This document shows positions 8,866 through 17,242 of a stretch of 64,000 nucleotides of DNA, in pieces (within the stretch, counting starts at the first letter, position 1; the number at the start of each line of letters is the position of its first letter). The position numbers and the translations under genes are program-made. The stretch is from Lachnospiraceae bacterium YSD2013 (lineage in GTDB: Bacteria; Bacillota; Clostridia; Lachnospirales; Lachnospiraceae), in contig FMTX01000006.1 of assembly GCA_900100895.1 (NCBI GenBank), forward strand, positions 280,324 to 344,323. The letters run 5' to 3'. The notes beneath the pieces were generated by a model. The model was not told the origin of the DNA. It worked only from the letters and a program-made list of their open reading frames with translations, and did not search any database.

Positions 8866-8901
8866 GAAAAAAAGGACTCCCCGAAATCGGTGGAATCCTT
8901 T
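8861..8901 (-). terminator. Terminator after rpmF
   Basis: Outer arms AAAGGA (8871-8876) and TCCTTT (8896-8901) enclose an inner CCG/CGG stem with bulges. On the minus strand this is followed by a long T-rich tract with two T runs. It separates pta-yceD-rpmF from plsX-acpP. Confidence 0.7.
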
Positions 8902-8915
8902 GTAAAGGCTAAATA

Positions 8916-9095
8916 TTAGTCAGCAGTTACGATTTCTTTCTTATTGTAGGAACCGCAAGCCTTGCAAACTCTGTGGGGCATCATAAGGGCGCCGCACTTG
9001 GAGCACTTTACTAATGTGGGTGCGCTCATCTTCCAGTTTGCTCTTCTCTTATCTCTTCTGCCTTTGGAAGATTTATTCTTGGGACAAATAGACAT
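8916..9095 (-). CDS. rpmF: 50S ribosomal protein L32, zinc-ribbon form
   Basis: A 59-residue protein starts MSICPKNKSSKGRRDKRRAN, the family N-terminus. It carries two CXXC pairs (Cys31/34 and Cys44/47) that would bind zinc, so this is the C+ form of L32. An excellent AAGGAGGTG ribosome site overlaps the end of yceD, and the ATG lies 2 bases after that stop, so the two are translationally coupled. The yceD-rpmF pair is conserved across bacteria. Confidence 0.96.
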   Translation of the reverse strand: MSICPKNKSSKGRRDKRRANWKMSAPTLVKCSKCGALMMPHRVCKACGSYNKKEIVTAD

Positions 9096-9097
9096 CT

Positions 9098-9619
9098 TTA
9101 CACCTCCTTAATTGCGTTAAAAATATCACTTATTGCTGCCATGCGGGGGTCCGGGATAAAAGTATCACATCCGCACTCACCTAAATTTCGGTTCTTGCCG
9201 CAGACGGGACACAATCCCTTGCATGTCTCCTTACACAAAACCTTCATAGGCAGGCTCATAATCATTTCATTGTCGATAAGAGTTTCGGCATCCAATTCGT
9301 AACCGTTCATGAAGTACTGCTCGTCTTCATCAATTTCATGATAACCGTCAGGCTTCACTACGGATATTTCAAAGGATAAAGAAACCGGAACATCTACAGG
9401 CTCGAGGCATCGACTGCACTCACCGGCCAGTACTACGTTCATATTGCCCTTAATCTCGAGCTTACCGTCTCCGATATTGTCTATCGAAAGCTTTAAGTTC
9501 TCGCGAGATTTAATGTCGTAATCTTTAAATCCGTCATTAAAAGTCTCGGCTTCATAAGGAACTTCGATTTCAGCATGTTTACCCTGAACTTCAAAGTACT
9601 CAGTTAGGTTAATTAACAT
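9098..9619 (-). CDS. yceD: YceD / DUF177 family protein
   Basis: This DUF177 protein is thought to act in ribosome or 23S rRNA biogenesis, as inferred from its constant link to rpmF. It has a beta-rich N-terminal half, a CSRCLEP motif, and a C-terminal cysteine cluster (CKETCKGLCPVCGKN) with the family ending (DPRMAAISDIF). I place the start at the ATG at 9619, giving 173 residues, because a GGAGTG ribosome site lies 7 bases upstream. An upstream TTG at 9643 would add 8 residues but has no ribosome site. Confidence 0.9.
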   Translation of the reverse strand: MLINLTEYFEVQGKHAEIEVPYEAETFNDGFKDYDIKSRENLKLSIDNIGDGKLEIKGNMNVVLAGECSRCLEPVDVPVSLSFEISVVKPDGYHEIDEDEQYFMNGYELDAETLIDNEMIMSLPMKVLCKETCKGLCPVCGKNRNLGECGCDTFIPDPRMAAISDIFNAIKEV

Positions 9620-9683
9620 ACTCTCACTCCTATCCACACTCAAGAGATTATATCTATGTCGGGATGAAATGTCAATAGGATTT

Positions 9684-10685
9684 TTAATTTAATTGTGCCT
9701 GAACGGCTGTAAGTGCAACTACACCTACAATATCTTCCCATGAGCATCCGCGGGAAAGATCGTTAACGGGCTTGGCAATACCCTGAAGCATGGGTCCGTA
9801 AGCTTCTGCCTTACCAAGTCTCTGTACAAGCTTGTAACCGATGTTACCTGCATCAAGGTTAGGGAATACAAGAACATTGGCGTGACCTGCAACTTCCGAA
9901 CCGGGTGCTTTGGACTTGGCTACCTGCGGAACGATAGCCGCATCAAGCTGAAGCTCACCGTCGAGGCAAAGTGAAGGATACTGCTCGTGAGCAATGTTGG
10001 TAGCCTCAACAACCTTATCTACGAGTGCGTGCTTCGCACTGCCCTTGGTGGAGTGAGAAAGCATTGCGATAATGGGCTTAGCACCTACCAAAGTCTTAAA
10101 GCTCTTGGCGCTGGTGTCTGCGATAGCCGCAAGTTCCTCTGCGTTGGGATCCTGGTTAAGTCCGCAGTCTGCAAAGAGGAAAGTTCCGTTCTCACCATAC
10201 TTGCAATCCGGCACATCAAGGATAAAGAAACCGGACACAAGCTTAACGCCGGGAGCCGTATGAAGAATCTGAAGTGCGGGTCTTAATGTATCTGCGGTAG
10301 CGTGGCAGCATCCTGCAACCATACCGTCTGCGTCATTGGCCTTAACCATGATTACACCGAAGGTAAGATAATCTGTCAAAAGAATCTCTCTTGCCTTCTC
10401 CTCGGTCATGCCCTTAGCCTTACGTGTCTCGTATAAAAGATTGGCGTATTCGTCAAATTTTTCTGTAGTCTTGGGATTGACAACCTTAACACCGGAAAGA
10501 TCTACTTCAAGCCAGCCTGCGCCATCCATAATCTTTTCTTCATCACCTACCATGATGATGTCTGCAATGCCTTCCTCTATAATATGTGCCGCAGCGATGA
10601 GCACACGCTTGTCATTGGACTCGGGAAGCACAATGGTCTTCTTGTCAATTTTTGCTTTTTTCTTAATTGCGTCGATGTAAGACAT
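9684..10685 (-). CDS. pta: Phosphate acetyltransferase
   Basis: It converts acetyl-CoA and phosphate to acetyl phosphate, normally paired with acetate kinase for ATP-yielding acetate formation. The 333-residue, single-domain clostridial form begins YIDAIKKKAKIDKKTIVLPE and contains GMVAGCCHATADTLRPALQ and NVLVFPNLDAGNIGYK. An AGGAGG site precedes the ATG. The usual ackA neighbour is absent; yceD follows directly. A Rex-like palindrome at 10732-10749 suggests NADH/NAD-linked control. Confidence 0.95.
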   Translation of the reverse strand: MSYIDAIKKKAKIDKKTIVLPESNDKRVLIAAAHIIEEGIADIIMVGDEEKIMDGAGWLEVDLSGVKVVNPKTTEKFDEYANLLYETRKAKGMTEEKAREILLTDYLTFGVIMVKANDADGMVAGCCHATADTLRPALQILHTAPGVKLVSGFFILDVPDCKYGENGTFLFADCGLNQDPNAEELAAIADTSAKSFKTLVGAKPIIAMLSHSTKGSAKHALVDKVVEATNIAHEQYPSLCLDGELQLDAAIVPQVAKSKAPGSEVAGHANVLVFPNLDAGNIGYKLVQRLGKAEAYGPMLQGIAKPVNDLSRGCSWEDIVGVVALTAVQAQLN

Positions 10686-10731
10686 ATATATATCCTCCTG
10701 ATAAAAATGAGTGTTAATATGTGTCGAAAGA

Positions 10732-10749
10732 TTGTCAATAATATAACAA
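10732..10749. promoter_or_regulatory. Rex-like operator upstream of pta
   Basis: Read on the minus strand, TTGTTATATTATTGACAA matches the clostridial Rex consensus TTGTTAA-N4-TTAACAA at 12 of 14 defined positions. It is the core of a longer inverted repeat (AAAGATTGT 10727-10735, ACAATCTTT 10746-10754). It lies 47 bases upstream of the pta start. Rex is a redox-sensing repressor of fermentation genes. No clean -35/-10 pair was found around it, so its exact placement relative to the promoter is unknown. Confidence 0.55.
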
Positions 10750-10852
10750 TCTTTTATCTGTACATAAAAAACCTATAATGTGTATCTTGTATACATTCTT
10801 CTCTTATTATTGGATTATAGTCGAATGTAAGCACTTCCACAATACCTGTGAA

Positions 10853-10870
10853 TGTACTAAATTAAGTACA
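10853..10870. promoter_or_regulatory. 18-bp palindrome upstream of tmcAL
   Basis: TGTACT and AGTACA form perfect arms around a 6-base AT spacer in the pta/tmcAL divergent region, 67 bases before the tmcAL start. It could be an operator for either gene. No known site is clearly matched. Confidence 0.35.
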
Positions 10871-10936
10871 ATCTATGATTGTTAAATACAAAACAATGTG
10901 TTAAACTTTTATCAAACCACTCGGAGGTAAGTGATA

Positions 10937-12127
10937 ATGAGCATTGCTGCCGTTATATGTGAATACAATCCTTTTCACACCGGCCACAAATATCAATTTG
11001 AAAAGATTCGTGAAGAACTCGGTGTCGATTATATCATCTGTCTTATGAGCGGTGATTTTGTGCAGCGTGGCGAGCCTGCCATATATTCCAAAGAAATTCG
11101 TACACGTCATGCTCTTGAAAACGGTGCCGACGCGGTCTTTCTTTTGCCGTTGTCTTATGCCTGCGGCAGTGCGGACTTGTTCTCTCTCGGTGCCGTATAT
11201 ATTCTGAATAAGCTTAATTGCGTTGATTATTTGTGCTTTGGTTCCGAGTGCGGCGACATTACCTTGTTAAAAGAATGCGCGCAGAGACTGATGACCGAGG
11301 GTTCTGTCGAGTCTCCCGCAATTCAAAGGCTGTTAAAAGAAGGAAATACCTATCCCAAAGCAAGATGCATTCTTTTTCCGGAATATGAATATATCCTCAA
11401 TCAGCCTAACAATGTACTGGCTTTAGAATACATTATGGCCATTAACCGTTTGCACAGTAATATCGTTCCGTATACATTGAAGCGTGAGGGTCAGTCTTAC
11501 GATGATGCCGCTTTTGATGAGAATGCCGAATTCTTAAGCGCCACGGCTCTGAGAAAGGCTATTTTGACCGGCGGCGGAACTTCTGCCAAGAAATTCCTGC
11601 CGTATGACTTCCTGTCCATAATGGAGCGTCCCATCGGCCCCAATGCCGTTTCGGGTGTTCTGTTCTATTCACTCATAACGCAGCAGGATAATTACAGCAG
11701 TATTCTTGAACTTAGTCCCGATCTTGCCGACAGAATCAAGAACCTTCTTCCTACGTTTAAGAACTTCACCACCTTTACCGAGGAAGTTAAGTCCAAGAAT
11801 TACACTTATTCCAGAGTTTCGAGGTCACTTCTTCATATAATGTTAAGGCTTCAGGGAAGCAGTGTTTTCCATAAAGAACGATTGTTTAAGCTTACAGGCA
11901 TCAGGTTGCTTGGTTTCAGAGAAGCATCTTCCGCTCTTCTTACCAAAATTTCCGATTCGTCCGGTCTTACCATTATTTCAAAGGTTCCTGCCGTTTACGA
12001 TGATCTTGACGCAGCCACCAAAGAAATGCTTGATGAAGAACTCTTCGCTTCGACTTTGTACGACAAGAACAAAGGCATCGAGACGCCTGAGTATTCCAAG
12101 CAGCTGATTATAGTTAAAGATAAATAA
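10937..12127 (+). CDS. tmcAL: tRNA(Met) cytidine acetate ligase TmcAL (YlbM)
   Basis: TmcAL acetylates the wobble cytidine of elongator tRNA-Met using acetate and ATP. The N-terminus has the nucleotidyl-transferase motif CEYNPFHTGH, followed by MSGDFVQRGEPA and a GSECGD motif, all typical of the family. Length is about 396 residues. I choose the ATG at 10937, 9 bases after GGAGG (10923-10927), over the GTG at 10931. It is divergent from pta; in many clostridia the two are neighbours. A hairpin terminator follows. Confidence 0.92.
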   Translation: MSIAAVICEYNPFHTGHKYQFEKIREELGVDYIICLMSGDFVQRGEPAIYSKEIRTRHALENGADAVFLLPLSYACGSADLFSLGAVYILNKLNCVDYLCFGSECGDITLLKECAQRLMTEGSVESPAIQRLLKEGNTYPKARCILFPEYEYILNQPNNVLALEYIMAINRLHSNIVPYTLKREGQSYDDAAFDENAEFLSATALRKAILTGGGTSAKKFLPYDFLSIMERPIGPNAVSGVLFYSLITQQDNYSSILELSPDLADRIKNLLPTFKNFTTFTEEVKSKNYTYSRVSRSLLHIMLRLQGSSVFHKERLFKLTGIRLLGFREASSALLTKISDSSGLTIISKVPAVYDDLDAATKEMLDEELFASTLYDKNKGIETPEYSKQLIIVKDK

Positions 12128-12130
12128 TAA

Positions 12131-12166
12131 AAAGCCTGTCACGGTTATAACGCCGCGGCAGGCTTT
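12131..12166. terminator. Bidirectional terminator between tmcAL and the UPF0210 gene
   Basis: Arms AAAGCCTG (12131-12138) and CAGGCTTT (12159-12166) have further CG-rich pairing inside. T-rich sequence follows on the minus strand (TTTATTATTTAT), and a shorter T stretch follows on the plus strand. It serves the two convergent genes. Confidence 0.75.
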
Positions 12167-12184
12167 CAAAATTTACGTATTTAT

Positions 12185-13549
12185 TTAGTTCTTAAAGCTG
12201 TGAATTGGTGCGGGAATACGTCCCTTACGATTTACAAATGCGTCACAGGAGAATGAATTAACAGGCATTACCGGTGCATATCCAAAGAGTCCGCCGAATT
12301 CCACAACGTCGCCTTCTTTCTTACCTACTGCGGGGATAAGACGAACTGCGGTGGTCTTCTGGTTAACCATACCGATGGCCATCTCGTCAGCGATGATACC
12401 TGAAATTGTGGTAGCCTTGGTATCGCCGGGAATTGCTATCATATCAAGTCCTACGGAACATACACATGTCATTGCCTCAAGCTTCTCAAGTGTAAGTGCA
12501 CCGGCCTGAACCGCATTAATCATACCCTGGTCTTCGCTTACAGGGATGAAAGCACCGCTTAGACCGCCTACATATGAAGATGCCATTACGCCGCCCTTCT
12601 TAACCTGGTCGTTAAGGAGCGCAAGTGCTGCTGTAGTACCGGGAGCGCCTGCATGTTCAAGACCGATTTCGCAGAGGATATCTGCCACCGAATCTCCGAT
12701 TGCAGGTGTAGGTGCCAAAGAAAGATCCACAATTCCGAAAGGTACATTAAGGGCCTTGGATGCTTCTCTTGCAACAAGCTGACCTACTCTTGTAACCTTG
12801 AATGCCGTCTTCTTGATGGTTTCACAGAGAGTTTCAAAATCTGCTCCGCGTACGGATTCAAGAGCATTCTTAACAACACCGGGACCGCTTACGCCGACAT
12901 TGATAATACAATCAGCTTCGGTAACACCGTGGAATGCTCCGGCCATAAAAGGATTGTCGTCGGGAGCGTTACAGAATACTACAAGTTTCATACAGCCTGC
13001 ACTGTCATTGTCCTTGGTAAGTTCGGCTGTTTCTTTGATAATTTCACCCATAAGGCGTACTGCGTCCATGTTGATGCCGGTCTTGGTGGAACCTACATTA
13101 ACGGAGGAGCACACGCGTCCGGTTTCTCTGAGCGCTTTTGGAATGGAACGGATAAGAAGTTCTTCCGAAGGAGTCATACCCTTGGAAACAAGAGCGCTGA
13201 ATCCGCCAAGAAGGTTAACGCCCACGTCTGTAGCGGCCTTGTCAAGAGTCTTGGCCACCTTCACGTAGTCATCTATGCTCTTACATGCAGAGGCACCGAT
13301 TAGTGATATGGGAGTTACGGAAATGCGCTTATTTACTATCGGAATACCGAATTCATGAGAGATTTCCTCTCCCACTTTAACAAGGTTACGAGCCTTGTCG
13401 GTAATCTTCTTATAAACCTTGTCGCACAGTGCATCCACATCGGAATCTATGCAGTCAAGAAGACTGATACCCATGGTGATGGTGCGCACATCAAGGTTTT
13501 CTTTTTCAATCATTTCGTTGGTCTCTTTGACCTCGAATATATTAATCAT
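12185..13549 (-). CDS. UPF0210 / DUF711 family protein
   Basis: This 454-residue cytoplasmic protein matches the UPF0210 (DUF711, PFL-related) family of unknown function. Recognisable blocks are the N-terminal [24 protein letters not shown], and glycine-rich stretches such as [13 protein letters not shown] and [19 protein letters not shown]. No catalytic function is established. It follows the ACT-domain gene by 15 bases; the UPF0237 ACT protein plus UPF0210 protein pair is a widespread conserved unit, which suggests a joint role in amino-acid sensing or metabolism. Confidence 0.88.
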   Translation of the reverse strand: MINIFEVKETNEMIEKENLDVRTITMGISLLDCIDSDVDALCDKVYKKITDKARNLVKVGEEISHEFGIPIVNKRISVTPISLIGASACKSIDDYVKVAKTLDKAATDVGVNLLGGFSALVSKGMTPSEELLIRSIPKALRETGRVCSSVNVGSTKTGINMDAVRLMGEIIKETAELTKDNDSAGCMKLVVFCNAPDDNPFMAGAFHGVTEADCIINVGVSGPGVVKNALESVRGADFETLCETIKKTAFKVTRVGQLVAREASKALNVPFGIVDLSLAPTPAIGDSVADILCEIGLEHAGAPGTTAALALLNDQVKKGGVMASSYVGGLSGAFIPVSEDQGMINAVQAGALTLEKLEAMTCVCSVGLDMIAIPGDTKATTISGIIADEMAIGMVNQKTTAVRLIPAVGKKEGDVVEFGGLFGYAPVMPVNSFSCDAFVNRKGRIPAPIHSFKN

Positions 13550-13564
13550 TGACGGTAACCTCGC

Positions 13565-13837
13565 TTAAATTCTGTGCATGGAATTAAAGATGTCTTCCTG
13601 CTGACACTTGATGATTACGCCGATCTCCTTGCCGAGGGCATCGAGTTCATCAGCTATGGTGCCGAATTTCTTGTCGGTCTTGTTCATATCAACAATCATC
13701 ATCATGTTGAAGTAATCCTGAACGATAGTCTGGGAAATATCCAAAATATTAATGTTGTTGTCGGCAAGATATGTGCAGGTCTTGGCAATGATACCAACGG
13801 TGTCCTTACCGACTACGGTAATAATAGTCTTCTTCAT
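13565..13837 (-). CDS. ACT-domain protein, UPF0237 family
   Basis: A single ACT domain fills this 90-residue protein (MKKTIITVVGKDTVGIIAKT, then DISQTIVQDYFNMMMIVD). Such proteins bind amino acids and are paired with UPF0210. I place the start at 13837, where GGGAGA lies just upstream; the reading frame extends 10 codons further toward the metallo-beta-lactamase gene without a better site. Confidence 0.88.
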   Translation of the reverse strand: MKKTIITVVGKDTVGIIAKTCTYLADNNINILDISQTIVQDYFNMMMIVDMNKTDKKFGTIADELDALGKEIGVIIKCQQEDIFNSMHRI

Positions 13838-13867
13838 GTTGTCTCCCTTTGTAAGCTTTTCTTGCAA

Positions 13868-14665
13868 TTATATTTCAATCGGCGCCATAGGGCAATCTCT
13901 TTTTGCAACTAAAATAGGGAAATCGCCTCCGTGATATTTATTGTCCGCCGCTTCGATTTCAAGTCTGACTGTTTCGTAAGCAAGTTCGGGAAGGTTATTT
14001 TCAAGGCTCAAATGTCCCAAAATAACTGCTTTCATCTCGTCGTGAAGAAGGCTTGATATCATTCGACCCGAATTGTCGTTGGAAAGATGTCCTCTGTCCG
14101 AAAGAATACGCTGTTTAAGATAATAAGGATAAGGGCCTACCTGAAGCATTCTTACGTCGTGATTGGCCTCGGCCATCAGAATGTCCATTCCGCGAAGGCA
14201 TTCGATGGTATAGTCGTCGTAATTGCCAAGGTCTGTGACGACCGCCGCTTTTTTGCCCTCGCAGAAGACTCTGTAAGCAACCGGATCGGCTGCGTCGTGA
14301 GAAATGTGCATAGGATTAATCAACAGGTCTTTTATACTGACAGGTGTGTCACTCTTAACAATATTGAAGAGCGCATCGTCGATGGGCTTAGACCCCGATG
14401 CACTCTTGATTCCCTGAATGGTGCCGTTTGTGGCATAAATCGGTATATTATATTTTCGCGCAAGAACACTTATACCCTTAATGTGGTCGCTATGCTCGTG
14501 TGTTACAAATATAGCATCGATGTCCTCGGGAGCCACATCAAGCCCCCGAAGACCTTCGATAGTTTTCTTGGCACTTATACCCGCGTCTACCAATATACTA
14601 GCCGTATCGGACCCAACGTAAATACAATTACCGCTTGAGCCGCTTGCGATACTGCAAAATCTCAT
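13868..14665 (-). CDS. Metallo-beta-lactamase fold hydrolase, WalJ (YycJ)-like
   Basis: The 265-residue protein begins MRFCSIASGSSGNCIYVG and carries the metal-binding THEHSDH motif with downstream His/Asp residues (MHISHDAAD, TDLGNYDD, LGHLSLENN). This is the YycJ/WalJ type, a putative 5'-3' exonuclease linked to DNA replication and repair and to the WalRK cell-wall pathway in Bacillus. Here it is not next to walRK but 19 bases after the FtsA-like gene. Function is inferred from family only. Confidence 0.82.
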   Translation of the reverse strand: MRFCSIASGSSGNCIYVGSDTASILVDAGISAKKTIEGLRGLDVAPEDIDAIFVTHEHSDHIKGISVLARKYNIPIYATNGTIQGIKSASGSKPIDDALFNIVKSDTPVSIKDLLINPMHISHDAADPVAYRVFCEGKKAAVVTDLGNYDDYTIECLRGMDILMAEANHDVRMLQVGPYPYYLKQRILSDRGHLSNDNSGRMISSLLHDEMKAVILGHLSLENNLPELAYETVRLEIEAADNKYHGGDFPILVAKRDCPMAPIEI

Positions 14666-14684
14666 GTGTTACTAACCTCCGGAA

Positions 14685-16637
14685 TCAATCCTTCCAGTAA
14701 ATCTCGAGCACGTCGCCGTCATTGAGCGGTTCCATGTACTTGGCATTCTCGCCGTTGTGGAGGGTTACGATGCTCTTACCTTTCGGATCGTTTAAATCAA
14801 AGTCGATGTAATCGAATACATCGATGAAAATGTAATAATACTTACCTTTAAGTGTTACGGGACTGCCGTTAACCATGACGGTAATTACGGCACCCTTCTG
14901 CTTTTCTTTCTGTACAGCGTCAGCTTCCGTAGGCTTATCTTCCACCTTGGAAACGTTCACGGTATCAACTTTACTTGCATCGTTGGTATCAAGGACTTCC
15001 ATAAGCTGTTCCTTGGTACAGGTATCAAGAACCTCAATATGGTCGCCTTCGTTAATCTCATACGCAGGAGTAACCTTCTGTCCGTTGGCAAAAACAGGTC
15101 TCGTAAATTCAACCACCTGGCCGTCCACAAGAAGCTTCAAGCCTTCTTTGAACTCAGGAAGGTCTGAAATCTTGGACTTAGCCTTCATACCTGCGGTAGA
15201 TTCAATTATGACAACCCTGTCATTAGAATTGACCTTGGTAGTAATATCTGCAGGCTCGCCGTTGACCGTAATCATAGCCGCTTCACCCAGCTCACCCTTA
15301 ATAATCTTAGACTTACCGTTAACGGAAAAAGAAAGTGCCTTGCCACGCTTGGGGAACAGCCCGTCATTGGGGAAACCTGCCTGCATGGCAACATCAACCA
15401 CTGCTACGTGGCCGTTATCGTAAAGCTTCATTCTTGTGCCGTTAAAGAACACGTAAATGAGGTTATTGTTATTCTCGTAATAGTTAAGACAGATACCGAT
15501 AGGGGTAACCATCAAAGGAGACTTGGAAAGATCTTCCTCTTCGAAATCAATCTTGCCGAGCACGTCACTGCCTCGAAGAGCAACTCTTTCGTGCATGAGG
15601 CCTAACTTATCCGCAAGTGCATCGGTATAGCCCTTGGCAAGACCGCCACCGCCGACTACGAATACGGCGCTTACAGGCTTGTCTCCGTTAAGATGCTTAA
15701 TCTCGTCGGCTACATATGTGGTCATCTCATCTATCTTATCGGCCATAGCCTGAGCGGCATCTTCGCTGGTAATGGTCTGCTTAATGCCCATAATATCTTC
15801 GAATTCGATTTCTTCAGCTCTGCCTGCAGTTCTCTTAATCTTCTCTGCCTGGTAAAAATCTGCAAGATAGTGCCTTGCAAGCTCATCCGTAAGAGCATCG
15901 CCGGCCATGGGAATCATACCGTAGCCGATAATACTTCCGGCATCGGTAATGGAAATATCGCTTGTACCTGCACCTACGTCTACAAGTGCAAGGTTAAGCA
16001 TTCTGAATCGCTCGGGGATTGCAACCGACATAGCCGCAATAGGCTCGAGCGTAAGATTAAGCACTTCAAGTCCCGCAAAATCAACAGCCTTATAAAGACC
16101 GTCCACAACATCGTCGGGAAGGAATGTTGCTATCATATCGGCCGAAATATGCTTGGCCTTATGACCCACAAGATTAAGGATGGGGAGCTTGTCCATGAAA
16201 TATTTGATAACAGAATAGCCTACACAATAAAACTTAATGTCGGTATTATTGCCTGTCTGAAATTCCTTATAAGCCTTCTCGACGCCGAGAAGCTGAAGGT
16301 TGGTAACATCTTCGGGCTTGGTCTCGCGTTCTTCTTCGAAAATCATGTCAACGTGAGTCTTAACGGTCTTAAGCACACGACCTGCCGCAGCAATACATAC
16401 ATGAGTGAGCGGCTCGCCGATAACTGCCTCACACTGTTCCTTGACTTCCTTAATAGTCGTTGCGACTCTCGGGATATCGTGAATCTGTCCGTCTATCATG
16501 GAGCGGGTCTCATGCTCGATTGAGCGCTGACACACAACTTTAAAACGGTCATCGTCAAAATAACCTACCGTTCCTACGACACTTCTGGTACCGATATCAA
16601 GTCCGAAAACATATTTTGCTTTATTCTGGTTGTCCAT
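14685..16637 (-). CDS. FtsA-like actin-fold ATPase with long C-terminal extension
   Basis: The first 380 or so residues have the actin/Hsp70 ATPase fold of the FtsA/PilM group: phosphate-1 loop GLDIGTRSVVGTVG (about 12-25), phosphate-2 loop LVDVGAGTSDISI and adenosine loop VFVVGGGGLAKGY. The remaining 270 residues hold about three small beta-rich modules, each with a VNG or VDG turn (VNGEPADI, VDGQVVEF, VNGSPVTL), and end GDVLEIYWKD. Classic FtsA is near 420 residues with an amphipathic tail; this one is 650 without such a tail. ftsZ is not adjacent. The gene overlaps coaE by 17 bases and has an AGGGGAA ribosome site. A role in division or cell shape is inference. Confidence 0.75.
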   Translation of the reverse strand: MDNQNKAKYVFGLDIGTRSVVGTVGYFDDDRFKVVCQRSIEHETRSMIDGQIHDIPRVATTIKEVKEQCEAVIGEPLTHVCIAAAGRVLKTVKTHVDMIFEEERETKPEDVTNLQLLGVEKAYKEFQTGNNTDIKFYCVGYSVIKYFMDKLPILNLVGHKAKHISADMIATFLPDDVVDGLYKAVDFAGLEVLNLTLEPIAAMSVAIPERFRMLNLALVDVGAGTSDISITDAGSIIGYGMIPMAGDALTDELARHYLADFYQAEKIKRTAGRAEEIEFEDIMGIKQTITSEDAAQAMADKIDEMTTYVADEIKHLNGDKPVSAVFVVGGGGLAKGYTDALADKLGLMHERVALRGSDVLGKIDFEEEDLSKSPLMVTPIGICLNYYENNNNLIYVFFNGTRMKLYDNGHVAVVDVAMQAGFPNDGLFPKRGKALSFSVNGKSKIIKGELGEAAMITVNGEPADITTKVNSNDRVVIIESTAGMKAKSKISDLPEFKEGLKLLVDGQVVEFTRPVFANGQKVTPAYEINEGDHIEVLDTCTKEQLMEVLDTNDASKVDTVNVSKVEDKPTEADAVQKEKQKGAVITVMVNGSPVTLKGKYYYIFIDVFDYIDFDLNDPKGKSIVTLHNGENAKYMEPLNDGDVLEIYWKD

Positions 16638-17229
16638 ACGGTTCCCCTAACCTTTCGCGTATTTGTCTGTAGCTAACCTCACAGTCCCCGGAATTATCAA
16701 TCTCAAAATCAGAGTTTAATCTGAACTCTTCCTCGCTCAGCTGACTCGCCATAATATCGTCGATTTTTTCATCCGAATATCCCCTCGACGCTTTCAGGCG
16801 TTCCCGCCTCACTGCCTCATTAGTATAAATATACCACAGTTCGTCCACAATGTCCTTATATCCGTCCTCAATTAACAGAGCCGCTTCTATAAAAAGAAAA
16901 TCTATCTTTTCTTTTGCCCGTAAATACGCGATTCTTTCAAGAATAAATTTTTTAACTCCCGGATGAATTATTCCATTGACTTTCACTCTTAATTCATCGT
17001 CGTTAAAAATCATCTGTGCCATGACACGCTTGTCAATTTCTCTGTCCGGTCCAAGTGCGCCCTTGCCCAAAAGCTTAACAAGCGGCTTGTAACACAGTTC
17101 TCCCTTGCGACACAAGTCCTTGGCAAGGTCATCGGCCATTATAATCTCGCAGTTGTAATTGTCTTTAAGGAAACTTAGTATCAGGGACTTGCCCGAACCT
17201 ACGCCTCCGGTTACACCGATTACTTTCAT
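16621..17229 (-). CDS. coaE: Dephospho-CoA kinase
   Basis: It phosphorylates dephospho-CoA in the last step of coenzyme A synthesis. Walker A is GVTGGVGSGKS at the N-terminus, followed by the family pattern MADDLAKDLCRKGE and FLFIEAALLIEDG. I place the start at the ATG at 17229 (about 202 residues), because the motif normally begins within 10 residues of the N-terminus; upstream codons overlap polA. The polA-coaE order is common in Firmicutes. Confidence 0.93.
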   Translation of the reverse strand: MKVIGVTGGVGSGKSLILSFLKDNYNCEIIMADDLAKDLCRKGELCYKPLVKLLGKGALGPDREIDKRVMAQMIFNDDELRVKVNGIIHPGVKKFILERIAYLRAKEKIDFLFIEAALLIEDGYKDIVDELWYIYTNEAVRRERLKASRGYSDEKIDDIMASQLSEEEFRLNSDFEIDNSGDCEVSYRQIRERLGEPYGQPE

Positions 17230-17242
17230 GTTTACGCTCTCT

